Positions 8,625-16,190 of a DNA stretch of 64,000 nucleotides are shown here, in pieces. The translations under genes and the position numbers were made by a program. The notes under the pieces are model-generated. The model worked only from the letters and a program-made list of their open reading frames with translations. It made no database searches and was not told where the DNA came from. This stretch comes from DASXZH01 sp963829965 (GTDB lineage Bacteria > Armatimonadota > Fimbriimonadia > Fimbriimonadales > Fimbriimonadaceae): positions 152,502 through 216,501 of the forward strand of contig CAWHLK010000022.1 in NCBI GenBank assembly GCA_963829965.1, written 5' to 3'. Position 1 is the first letter of the stretch. Every line of letters starts with the position of its first letter.

Positions 8625-9598
8625 GTTGCGCCCCTCCGCGCGGCGATGCTCCGCATGCCGGAGTCCAGCGTGAGGGCGATCACGATCACCGCTCCGTAAG
8701 CGAGCACTTGCCAGTTTTCGTCGATGCCAAGAACGCTGAGGGCAACATTGATCGAGGAGAGCAGCAAGCAGCCCATAAGCACGCCGAATACCGAGCCCGC
8801 ACCACCCGTAAGTTTCACGCCACCAATCGCCACCGCAGCGATGACGGTTAACTCGAAGCCTTGCCCAGCGCTTCCCGGGCTCACGAACCCGAACCTGGCC
8901 GCGTACATCACCCCCGCGAGTCCGGACAGAGCGCCCGCGGCCGTGTAAACGAAAAGATTCATCGCGGTCGGCGAAATGCCGCGCAAGTAGGCCGCTTCGG
9001 GGTTTCCACCATAGGCGAAGAGGTTTCGACCCAGCCGCGTGAAGCGCAGGAGCAGCCACGTCAGAAGCGCCACCCCAAGGGCAATAAGAAGGAGGACGTT
9101 GATGGTCACATGCCCAACGTGAATCCCTCTCGTGGTGAGGCCGCTCAGTGAATCCGGGATCATGCTCGCATCGATCTGCGCGCCCTTGCTGATTACAAAG
9201 GCAAGGCCCCGATAACCGCCAAGGGTGCCGATGGTGACGATCAAGGGGGGCAGCTTCCCCCACGCGATGGCGGCCGCGTTGACGAATCCAAGCGCGGCGC
9301 CAAAAGCAATCCCCAAAGCCATCCCAACCACGGGCGAAATACCCGGATGGTAACGATAAATCATCCCAACCGCGATTCCCGTGCAGCCAAGGGTCGATCC
9401 GACCGAAATGTCAATGCCGCGCGTGAGGATCACCAGCGCCTCGCCCATCGCCACCACGGTGACCAGCGGCATCCAGCGCAGAATGCTGTCCAGGTTCGTA
9501 GGCTGCAGGAAGAGGGGAGACTTCACGCCGGCGACGATGAAAAGCAACACCACGAAAACCGCGGCCATCCAATCTCTTCCCAACTCCCGGAACTTCAA
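8621..9598 (-). CDS. Sugar ABC transporter permease (RbsC/RhaP-Q type), first
   Basis: 325 residues, polytopic. Shows the permease signatures GEALVILTRGIDISVGSTLG, KLPPLIVTIGTLGGYRG and AIGGVKLTGGAGSVFG. Start ATG overlaps the ATPase stop (ATGA), and its own stop overlaps the next start (TTGA), so the three genes are translationally coupled. Two non-identical permeases with one double ATPase is the arrangement seen in rhamnose (RhaT-P-Q) and autoinducer-2 (LsrA-C-D) importers. Confidence 0.93.
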   Translation of the reverse strand: MKFRELGRDWMAAVFVVLLFIVAGVKSPLFLQPTNLDSILRWMPLVTVVAMGEALVILTRGIDISVGSTLGCTGIAVGMIYRYHPGISPVVGMALGIAFGAALGFVNAAAIAWGKLPPLIVTIGTLGGYRGLAFVISKGAQIDASMIPDSLSGLTTRGIHVGHVTINVLLLIALGVALLTWLLLRFTRLGRNLFAYGGNPEAAYLRGISPTAMNLFVYTAAGALSGLAGVMYAARFGFVSPGSAGQGFELTVIAAVAIGGVKLTGGAGSVFGVLMGCLLLSSINVALSVLGIDENWQVLAYGAVIVIALTLDSGMRSIAARRGAT

Positions 9599-11088
9599 AC
9601 GCCCGCTCCGGTGGCAGCAGCCATCACTTCTTCCTGGGTGGGATCCGGGCCAAACTCTGCGGACAGGGTTCCCGCCCGCATGACGAGCACCCGGTCACTG
9701 AGGGCAAGGATTTCCGGCAGGTCGCTGGAGATCATGAGCACGGCCTTGCCGGAGTCCGCCTGGGCTCGGATGAGCTTATGGACTTCGTGCTTCGCGCCCA
9801 CGTCCACACCCCGCGTGGGTTCGTCCATGATCATGAGCTTTGGCTCGGTCATCAGCCATTTGGAAAGGACCACCTTTTGCTGGTTGCCTCCCGAAAGCTG
9901 CAGCACCGGCTGCTCAGGACCGCGGCTCGCCAGGTTGAGCTTGTCTGCGTAATCGTTGGAAATCGCTGCGACTTTCTTGTTGCTGACCCATCCTCCGATT
10001 GACAGGGCCTTGAGCTGGGCGAGAGTCGCGTTAAAGGCGATCGATTGCGGCATCAGCAAGCCCTCATGTTGGCGATCTTCGGGCACGAGCGAAATGCCCA
10101 GCCGCTTCGCCGCGCGCGGCGATGAAATCCTCACGGGGACCGAATCCACCAGGATCGTCCCGCCCTTTGGCTTCGCCATGCCAAAAAGGACTCTGGCAAA
10201 CTCCGTTCGCCCGGCTCCGACCAATCCCGCAAGCCCGACTACCTCCCCGGGGCGTATCTGAAGGCTGACACTTTGAAACCCAGGGCCGCTCAGGTTTTCG
10301 GTTTCCAAAAAGGGCCTGGCGGTGGAAGGAGTTCCCTTGAGCCGTTCTCCCGCCAGTTCTCGCCCGACCATCAGCTGCACGATCTCCGGAATGCTCGTCT
10401 CGGCTGTTTTCTTTTCGGCAACCTTCTTGCCGTCGCGCAGAACCGTTATGCGGTCCGCGAGGGCAAAGACTTCTTCCAAGCGGTGGGTAACAATGACGAT
10501 GCCGCATCCGCTGTCCCGCAGCCTGCGAATCACTTGAAAGAGCTCACCCGCTTCCTTTGGGGTCAGCGGCGCGGTGGTTTCGTCAAAGATCCACGCGCTG
10601 GCCTGGTGGGACATCGCGCTAGCGAGCTCAACAATTTGCCTCTGGGCAACAGAGAGTCCGCCAACCAGCTGCTTGGGATCCAAGGAGGAGCCAAGTTCCT
10701 GCAAGATGGCCTGGCTCTTGGCACGGACCTGCTTCCGGCTCACAAAGCCAAAGCGTCCGGGAGTGTGGCCCGCAAAAATGTTCTCGGAAACATCAAGATC
10801 GGGAAAGCTCAGCGGCTCCTGGTGGATGAGGGCAACGCCGTGAGCCAGTGCCTCCCGGGGATTCTTAAACCGGACCGTTTGCCCGTTGAGGATAATGCGG
10901 CCGGCACGTGGCCGGTAAACGCCGGCTATCGCCTTTGCGAGACTGGATTTGCCCGCACCGTTCTCGCCGGTAAGGGCATGGACTTCGCCGGGGCGCAGAT
11001 CGAAATCGACCGACTGGACGACGTCAACGCCGCCGAAGGTTATCGTTAAACCTTCAACCGAGAGACGTTCAAATTGCCCAGCCACCAA
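9595..11088 (-). CDS. Sugar ABC transporter ATP-binding protein, two nucleotide-binding domains
   Basis: 497 residues, RbsA/MglA/RhaT class with tandem ATPase domains. Domain 1: Walker A GENGAGKSS (41-49), Walker B region AWIFDETTAPLT. Domain 2: a degenerate Walker A (GLVGAGRTE, no lysine), signature LSGGNQQKVVLSKWL and Walker B MIMDEPTRGVDVG; the degenerate second site is normal for this family. Energises import by the two permeases downstream. No periplasmic sugar-binding protein gene is in the operon. Start is TTG or the adjacent GTG; AGGAGAG lies rather far upstream. The divergent GH78 gene hints at rhamnose. Confidence 0.94.
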   Translation of the reverse strand: MVAGQFERLSVEGLTITFGGVDVVQSVDFDLRPGEVHALTGENGAGKSSLAKAIAGVYRPRAGRIILNGQTVRFKNPREALAHGVALIHQEPLSFPDLDVSENIFAGHTPGRFGFVSRKQVRAKSQAILQELGSSLDPKQLVGGLSVAQRQIVELASAMSHQASAWIFDETTAPLTPKEAGELFQVIRRLRDSGCGIVIVTHRLEEVFALADRITVLRDGKKVAEKKTAETSIPEIVQLMVGRELAGERLKGTPSTARPFLETENLSGPGFQSVSLQIRPGEVVGLAGLVGAGRTEFARVLFGMAKPKGGTILVDSVPVRISSPRAAKRLGISLVPEDRQHEGLLMPQSIAFNATLAQLKALSIGGWVSNKKVAAISNDYADKLNLASRGPEQPVLQLSGGNQQKVVLSKWLMTEPKLMIMDEPTRGVDVGAKHEVHKLIRAQADSGKAVLMISSDLPEILALSDRVLVMRAGTLSAEFGPDPTQEEVMAAATGAGV

Positions 11089-11109
11089 GTTCGAGACGTA
11101 AACGCTCTC

Positions 11110-11337
11110 CTAAAAAACTTTGTGCGCATATCCGCACCAAACCGCGAGATCCCTGGCGAATAACTGCAAGGTTAAGAAGCCCATGATCATGAACGCGGCG
11201 CACCAAAAACCTGAAGGGATAGCGCCCTTGTTGTTCGGCTCAGGCGTTTCCACGGGGGCGGTTTTTACCGCCCGAACCCAAGCAAAGCCGCAGATTGCCG
11301 TGACAAAAACTGCCGCAGGAAGAAGCAGGACATCCAT
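11110..11337 (-). CDS. Small two-helix membrane protein, first gene of the sugar ABC operon
   Basis: 75 residues with two hydrophobic helices (LLLPAAVFVTAICGFAWV; GFWCAAFMIMGFLTLQLFA) joined by a Pro/Thr-rich loop. No family recognised. It ends 21 nt before the ATPase gene on the same strand and begins 59 nt from the divergent GH78 start, so it looks like the first gene of the operon. TACGAT lies 10 nt before the ATG. Could be a transporter accessory protein; it could also be unrelated. Confidence 0.55.
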   Translation of the reverse strand: MDVLLLPAAVFVTAICGFAWVRAVKTAPVETPEPNNKGAIPSGFWCAAFMIMGFLTLQLFARDLAVWCGYAHKVF

Positions 11338-11395
11338 ATCAACCAGAATCGTACCACGTCGGGCTAAAATCAGTTATTCAAACGGAGTTCTATCA

Positions 11396-14083
11396 TTGAA
11401 GATTCTTCTTGCCGGCCTTGCTCTTACCCTTGTTTTCGCCGGTCACGATAACGCCATGAACGTTAACCACTTGCGCTGCGAATATCTGACCGACCCGATC
11501 GGCATCGACGAAACCAGTCCCCGCTTAAGTTGGTGGGATCAATCCGACATGCGAGGCGACAAGCAAACGGCTTACCAGATCCTCGTGTCCAGCTCGCCTG
11601 ATGCTCTGCGAAAAGACCAGGGCGATCTTTGGGACACGGGCAAGGTCTCAAGCGACCAGTCCATTCAAGTCGCCTATGCAGGCAAGCCGCTGACCAGCCG
11701 TGAAGAAGCTTATTGGAAGGTGCGTGTGTGGGATAAGGATGGCCATGAGTCCTCCTATTCCAGCCCCGCCAAATGGGAAATGGGCCTGCTCTCGCCCAGC
11801 GATTGGCAGGGAATCTGGGTTGGCATGCCGGGACCGGATTCCGTTGAGCCCGATCCGGCGCCCTATCTACGAAAGGATTTCGAAGTTAGCAAGAAGGTAC
11901 GCAGGGCCCGCATTTACGCCACCGCCCGCGGTTGCTATTACGCTTATGTGAACGGCCAGCGAGTCAGCAAAGACGTTCTCGATCCCGGGTTTACAGATTA
12001 TCACTACCGCTTGCGATATCAGACCTTCGATGTGACCCGTTTGGTGCATCAGGGAAAGAACGCAGTCGGCGCGATCTTGGGCGACGGCTGGTTTGTGGGC
12101 CACGTGGCTTGGATGCCTCGGCAGCACTACGGCACACGGCCATTTGGCGTCGTGCAGCTTGAAGTGGAATACACGGATGGTACGCGCGACATTGTTGCCT
12201 CCGGAGCCGATTGGAAGGTAACCACCGGCCCCATCGTCACCAACGATCTGCTCAAAGGCGAAAACTATGACGCCACCAAGGAACTCGGAAATTGGAGTTC
12301 GGCCGGCTTCAACGATTCGTCGTGGAGCGCGCCTCTCACTGAAGATCTGGGCACCCATAACTTTGTCGCTCAAAATGACGAGCCGGTGGTCGAATGGCAT
12401 GAGATCCATCCTCGCAGCCTTACTCATCCTTCTCCCGGCGTCACCGTTCTCGACCTGGGGCAGAACATGGTCGGCTATGCCCGGCTCAAGGTACAGGGTC
12501 CGAAGGACACGAAGGTCCAACTTCGATTTGCAGAGATGCTGAATCCGGACGGCAACATTTACACCGCCAATCTTAGAGGGGCAACGGCCACGGATACCTA
12601 TATTCTCAAGGGGGACGGAGAAGAGGTTTACGAACCCCACTTCACGTTTCACGGCTTTCGATACGTGGAAGTCACCGGCTATCCAGGCGAGGTCACGCCG
12701 GACGCGATTACCGGCGTGGTGATTGGCTCCGGAACTCCGGACAACGGCAAATTCGAGTGCTCGGACTCCATGGTGAACCAGCTTTGGCACAACATCTATT
12801 GGGGCCAAAGGGGCAACTACTTGAGCATCCCGACCGACTGTCCGCAGCGCGACGAGCGCATGGGCTGGATGGGCGACGCGCAGGTCTTCTGCCGCAACGC
12901 CACCTATAACTCCGATATCGGCGCTTTCATGACCAAGTGGTCTTATGACGTGAACGATGGCCAGACGGATAACGGCGCCTTCTGCGATATTTCGCCAAGG
13001 GCGTTTCCCAACGATGGCGCCCCCGCGTGGGGAGACGCCGGCGTCATTGTTCCCTACACCCTTTACCAAGTTTATGACGACAAGCGGCTTTTGGAGCGGT
13101 GCTACCCGCACATGAAGGCGTGGGTGGACTACATCCACGGCCACAACCCGAACTTGCTTTGGGACAATAACCGCAACAACGATTACGGTGACTGGCTGAA
13201 CGTAGACGCGGACATGCCTAAGGACGTGCTGGCGACGGCCTACTTTGCCCACTCCGCCGATCTGGTCGCGCGTAGCGCGGCCGTGCTGGGCAACACCGAA
13301 GATGCCGAGAAATACGGCCAGCTTTATAAGGACATCAGCGCCGCCTTTGTGAAGGCCTACGTCACGCCCGATGGGAAAATCAAAGGCGACACTCAGACCT
13401 CCTATCTCTTGCCCTTAAGCTTTGGCCTTCTCCCAGATGAGATGCGCCCTCTGGCGATCCAGCATCTTGTGGACAACATCCACAGCCACCAAGACCATCT
13501 CTCCACCGGCTTCTTAGGCGTAAGGCTGCTGAATCCCGTGCTCACCCAAAGCGACCATTTGGACCTGGCCTATAAACTCCTGGAGACTAAAACCTACCCA
13601 AGCTGGCTCTACCCCATCGAAAACGGGGCGACCACCATTTGGGAGCGTTGGGACGGTTGGACGAAGGAAAAGGGCTTCCAAGACCCGGGCATGAACTCCT
13701 TCAACCACTATTCTTTAGGCTCCGTCGGTGAGTGGCTGTATTCCACGGTTGGCGGGATCGATATGGGCTCTCCCGGGTTCAAGGAAGTTGTTTTGCACCC
13801 TCGGCCGGGTGGCGGTTTGACCTACGCCAACTGCTCGTTCAACTCTTCCTATGGGCCGATCTCGTGCGATTGGAAGAAGACGACTGGCGGACTGAACATT
13901 GATGTGAAGGTGCCCGCTAACAGCTCAGCGCTCGTTTATGTGCCGGCTGTAGCGCCGACCGCGGTGATGGAAGGCGGCTCACCGGTTTCCAGCGCACCGG
14001 GCGTTGAGTTCATGAAGATGGAGGACGGGGCCGCGGTGTTCCGCGTTGGAGCTGGAAGCTATGCGTTCCAGACTCCTGGGTAG
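11396..14083 (+). CDS. Secreted GH78 alpha-L-rhamnosidase
   Basis: 895 residues from TTG at 11396, chosen because GGAG (11384-11387) lies 8 nt upstream and a signal peptide (LKILLAGLALTLVFAGHDNA) follows; the longer frame to 11120 overlaps the divergent gene. Domain order matches GH78: N-terminal Fn3-like region, beta-sandwich (YLRKDFEVSKKVRRARIYAT, YAYVNGQRVSKDVLDPGFTDY), the (alpha/alpha)6 catalytic domain and a C-terminal beta domain. Catalytic acid region DCPQRDERMGWMGDAQ and base region GATTIWERWDGW are both intact. Releases terminal L-rhamnose from glycans outside the cytoplasm. The sugar importer is divergently encoded next to it. Confidence 0.95.
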   Translation: MKILLAGLALTLVFAGHDNAMNVNHLRCEYLTDPIGIDETSPRLSWWDQSDMRGDKQTAYQILVSSSPDALRKDQGDLWDTGKVSSDQSIQVAYAGKPLTSREEAYWKVRVWDKDGHESSYSSPAKWEMGLLSPSDWQGIWVGMPGPDSVEPDPAPYLRKDFEVSKKVRRARIYATARGCYYAYVNGQRVSKDVLDPGFTDYHYRLRYQTFDVTRLVHQGKNAVGAILGDGWFVGHVAWMPRQHYGTRPFGVVQLEVEYTDGTRDIVASGADWKVTTGPIVTNDLLKGENYDATKELGNWSSAGFNDSSWSAPLTEDLGTHNFVAQNDEPVVEWHEIHPRSLTHPSPGVTVLDLGQNMVGYARLKVQGPKDTKVQLRFAEMLNPDGNIYTANLRGATATDTYILKGDGEEVYEPHFTFHGFRYVEVTGYPGEVTPDAITGVVIGSGTPDNGKFECSDSMVNQLWHNIYWGQRGNYLSIPTDCPQRDERMGWMGDAQVFCRNATYNSDIGAFMTKWSYDVNDGQTDNGAFCDISPRAFPNDGAPAWGDAGVIVPYTLYQVYDDKRLLERCYPHMKAWVDYIHGHNPNLLWDNNRNNDYGDWLNVDADMPKDVLATAYFAHSADLVARSAAVLGNTEDAEKYGQLYKDISAAFVKAYVTPDGKIKGDTQTSYLLPLSFGLLPDEMRPLAIQHLVDNIHSHQDHLSTGFLGVRLLNPVLTQSDHLDLAYKLLETKTYPSWLYPIENGATTIWERWDGWTKEKGFQDPGMNSFNHYSLGSVGEWLYSTVGGIDMGSPGFKEVVLHPRPGGGLTYANCSFNSSYGPISCDWKKTTGGLNIDVKVPANSSALVYVPAVAPTAVMEGGSPVSSAPGVEFMKMEDGAAVFRVGAGSYAFQTPG

Positions 14084-14114
14084 TTGTTAGCTCCCTACTA
14101 TTTCTTCCGGAAGC

Positions 14115-15164
14115 CTACGCCAGCCGCTGAACCCGAATCGACTCCTCGTGCATGTGGTCAAACAACGTCTGTACGAGGGCCGTGCTCATGCCCAGCCTTT
14201 CGGCCTGGGCGACTCTGCTCTCCATCAACGCAGACCATCTCTTCGGCTGGTGGGCCTCAAGGCCCTTGTCCCGCTTAACAACACCGATCTGCTTCGAGAT
14301 TTCCATGCGAGAGGCGACCAACTCCAACAGTTGCTGATCCAAGCGGTCGATCTCGTGCCTCAGTGATTCCAGCGCGTCATCTTTCTGAGGCGCCCAGCTT
14401 AGGCTGCCTACCATTTGCTTGTACTCGCAGGGAGAAAGCTGCTGTTTGGCGTCGGTCCATGCGGAATCCGGATCGGTGTGGACCTCCACCATGAGCCCGC
14501 ACGCTCCTTGGTTGAGCCCCATCTGCGCGATCTCCTTGACTGCGTTTCGTTTGCCTGCCATGTGACTTGGGTCGCAAACCACGGGAACCATGGGCATGCG
14601 CTTGCTGAACTCTTGCGCCAAGCCCCACTCGGGAGAGTTGCGGTACGGCGAGGCTTTGCCCGTCGCGAAACCTCGATGAATCGCGCCGATATCCTCGATA
14701 CCCGCATTCCATAACCGCTCGACCGCCCCGATCCATAGCTCCACATCCGGATTGATCGGGTTCTTGACCAGCACCTTCATACCTGTGCCCTTGAGGGCAT
14801 TGGCGATTTCCTGAACCGAGAACGGGTTCGCGGTGGTCCTTGCGCCGATCCAGACCGAATCGATTTCGGCCTCAAGGCAAGCCTCTACGTGCTCCGCGGT
14901 TGCCACCTCGGTCATGACGCCGAGGCCGGTTTCCTCACGGGCGTCCCTGAGCCAATCCAGAGCAGGCGCCCCATGCCCCTCGAATCCGCCGGCCCGTGTT
15001 CGCGGTTTCCAAATACCGGCACGTAAGGCGGTGACGCATCCGGTGGCCTTCAAACCGCGGGCGGTTTGAAGAACCTGTTCGCGGGATTCGGCGCTGCAGG
15101 GCCCGGCTATAAGCGTGCGGCCAGAGCCGGGCCAGTTTTCGTTAGTTTTGTCGAGGTTATTCAT
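14115..15164 (-). CDS. Bifunctional 3-deoxy-7-phosphoheptulonate synthase / chorismate mutase
   Basis: 349 residues from ATG 15164 (an upstream TTG at 15176 is possible). Residues about 10-255 are a class I-beta/KDPS-like DAHP synthase: LIAGPCSAES, KPRTRAGGFEGHG, VLVKNPINPD, VVCDPSHMAGKR. Residues about 265-349 are an AroQ-type chorismate mutase helix bundle (LRHEIDRLDQQLLELVASRMEISKQIG). It makes DAHP from PEP and erythrose 4-phosphate and converts chorismate to prephenate, so it controls entry to the pathway and the Phe/Tyr branch. The fusion order is DAHP synthase then mutase, as in Bacteroidetes. The leader upstream holds a Phe/Tyr leader peptide and terminator. Confidence 0.95.
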   Translation of the reverse strand: MNNLDKTNENWPGSGRTLIAGPCSAESREQVLQTARGLKATGCVTALRAGIWKPRTRAGGFEGHGAPALDWLRDAREETGLGVMTEVATAEHVEACLEAEIDSVWIGARTTANPFSVQEIANALKGTGMKVLVKNPINPDVELWIGAVERLWNAGIEDIGAIHRGFATGKASPYRNSPEWGLAQEFSKRMPMVPVVCDPSHMAGKRNAVKEIAQMGLNQGACGLMVEVHTDPDSAWTDAKQQLSPCEYKQMVGSLSWAPQKDDALESLRHEIDRLDQQLLELVASRMEISKQIGVVKRDKGLEAHQPKRWSALMESRVAQAERLGMSTALVQTLFDHMHEESIRVQRLA

Positions 15165-15180
15165 GGGCTTGTCCAAAAAG

Positions 15181-15215
15181 AAAAAACCCCGGCCTGATTC
15201 TTCAGGTCGGGGTTT
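15181..15215 (-). terminator. Attenuator terminator in the leader of the DAHP synthase-chorismate mutase gene
   Basis: On the minus strand AAACCCCGACCTGA (15215-15202), a four-base loop, then TCAGGCCGGGGTTT (15197-15184): a 14-bp stem with one G-U, followed by UUUUUUC-UUUUU. It lies between the leader-peptide stop and the enzyme start, so it ends transcription before the gene unless prevented. Confidence 0.9.
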
Positions 15216-15258
15216 GCTAAGGAAAATGTTTTGTTAAACGCTGATTAGCTCCCGACCT
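15204..15258 (-). promoter_or_regulatory. Antiterminator pairing between leader-peptide codons and terminator arm
   Basis: AGGTCGGG in the last codons of the leader peptide (15258-15251) is perfectly complementary to CCCGACCT in the 5' arm of the terminator (15211-15204). The pairing and the terminator are mutually exclusive. A ribosome stalled on Phe codons would leave the first strand free; one at the stop codon would cover it. Confidence 0.75.
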
Positions 15259-15310
15259 CGCGGAAGAAAAAATAAAATCCAAAGCTAAAGAATCGGCTAG
15301 TGAGCGTCAT
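15245..15310 (-). CDS. Phenylalanine-rich leader peptide (pheL-like)
   Basis: A 21-residue open frame from ATG at 15310 to TAA at 15247-15245, beginning MTLTSRFFSFGFYFFF and ending REVGS. Seven of 21 residues are Phe and one is Tyr, clustered between residues 7 and 16. It is followed by an antiterminator strand and terminator and then by the gene that commits carbon to Phe/Tyr. This is the layout of the enterobacterial pheA and pheST leaders. A TACAAT box with a TG extension (15323-15328) lies 12 nt upstream. No strong ribosome-binding site is visible. No function of the peptide itself is implied. Confidence 0.85.
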   Translation of the reverse strand: MTLTSRFFSFGFYFFFREVGS

Positions 15311-15322
15311 CGCGTTGATCCA

Positions 15323-15328
15323 ATTGTA
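15323..15328 (-). promoter_or_regulatory. Extended -10 promoter of the Phe leader
   Basis: TG-T-TACAAT on the minus strand, 12 nt before the leader-peptide ATG. No clear -35 hexamer. The expected start would leave a 5' untranslated stretch of only about 6 nt. Confidence 0.55.
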
Positions 15329-15482
15329 ACATAGTTTTCGGCGAAATAGCGGCGCGAATATAGATATATTGGGTTCTTTCTGTGCCTTCTGTGGTTATTC
15401 CCAGAAAACCCGTGGCTTAGCCCACCGCGTCAGTGCACCTGGAAATGGAACAAAACCGAGCCCAAATGCAACAATACTAAGT

Positions 15483-15992
15483 ATGCGAACGCCGCTTTGC
15501 CTCACGCTTCTTCTTTGCTTGACGATTGCCGCGACGACCGAGGCCCAGACTACGGACGGTAAAGGGGCCCTACTGACGAGCGCCCAAATCGCCAAGCTGC
15601 GGACCGCCGGAAAAGTGGTGCTCCCAACTTACGTTCCACCCCATTTCAGATTCACCAGCCTGAACGCGGAGCGCGGCGAATATGACATTTCCTACACTGG
15701 CCCCAACGGTGCAAGCCTAATGGTCCAGATGGCGTCGGAAGGCATCGGCGACGTCATTTTGGATGCGAAGGACGAGAACGCGAAGGTTGTGTTGAGCACC
15801 AAGTCGGTGACGAGTCCGATTTTCGGGAGGCATTCAATGGACGTTCTCACCACGAAGAAGGAGCACCAGTTCGGGGTGGACTGGATTGATCTCGGCAAAA
15901 ATGCCAAGCCCAAGTTTCTAAGCATCAGCGGAATCCAAATGATGCCGGAGGAAGGGGCCAAAGTTTGGCGCGGTTTGCGGTATCTGAAGTAG
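15483..15992 (+). CDS. Secreted protein of unknown function
   Basis: 169 residues from ATG 15483, chosen because a signal peptide follows at once (MRTPLCLTLLLCLTIAATTEAQ); the open frame upstream to 15369 lacks features. The mature part is a small soluble domain (VVLPTYVPPHFRFTSLNAE, YDISYTGPNGASLMVQMAS, HSMDVLTTKKEHQFGVDW) reminiscent of DUF4367-like folds that sense or bind at the envelope, but I cannot assign a family. Stands alone between the divergent DAHP synthase operon and the oligopeptide importer. Confidence 0.7.
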   Translation: MRTPLCLTLLLCLTIAATTEAQTTDGKGALLTSAQIAKLRTAGKVVLPTYVPPHFRFTSLNAERGEYDISYTGPNGASLMVQMASEGIGDVILDAKDENAKVVLSTKSVTSPIFGRHSMDVLTTKKEHQFGVDWIDLGKNAKPKFLSISGIQMMPEEGAKVWRGLRYLK

Positions 15993-16022
15993 GTATCCAG
16001 GGCTGTCCAGTGCTACGGCTCC

Positions 16023-16190
16023 TTACCAAGGCTCCCTGATCCGCCTTGCAGCGTTCCACTCCACCATTCGCTCTATCAACTCGGCCCATTGGGCTTGGAA
16101 CTCCGGAAAATCGAAGGGTCGTTGTTTTGGAGAATTTGAACCTGGGCCGGGATCACTAGTGTAACATTCACCTTTGTCGCTTGCTCCCAT
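16023..16190 (-). CDS. Possible small protein (55 residues), unknown
   Basis: An open frame from ATG 16190 to TAA 16023-16025, too short for most gene finders. It has Asp/Gly/Pro/Ser-rich first 25 residues, then a well-formed amphipathic, Trp-rich segment (FPEFQAQWAELIERMVEWN) ending AARRIREPW. It fills the otherwise empty stretch before the opp operon and its start overlaps the start codon of the divergent lipoprotein gene. No ribosome-binding site is obvious. Composition looks protein-like but coding status is unproven. Confidence 0.35.
   Translation of the reverse strand: MGASDKGECYTSDPGPGSNSPKQRPFDFPEFQAQWAELIERMVEWNAARRIREPW

Noticed and set aside
8625..9263. 213-residue N-terminal extension of the second sugar permease
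   Set aside because: It is an out-of-frame shadow of the first permease; the TTG at 8624 with GGAGGGG and TTGA overlap is the better start.
11120..11395. N-terminal extension of the rhamnosidase
   Set aside because: Overlaps the divergent small gene; a ribosome-binding site and signal peptide follow at 11384-11396.
11867..13252. 461-residue antisense frame across the GH78 gene
   Set aside because: It lies wholly inside a gene with intact GH78 domains, and its composition is that of a codon-shadow frame.
15181..15215. Ordinary terminator of the plus-strand gene at 15483
   Set aside because: The U tract lies on the minus strand, between the leader peptide and the DAHP synthase gene, so it acts there.
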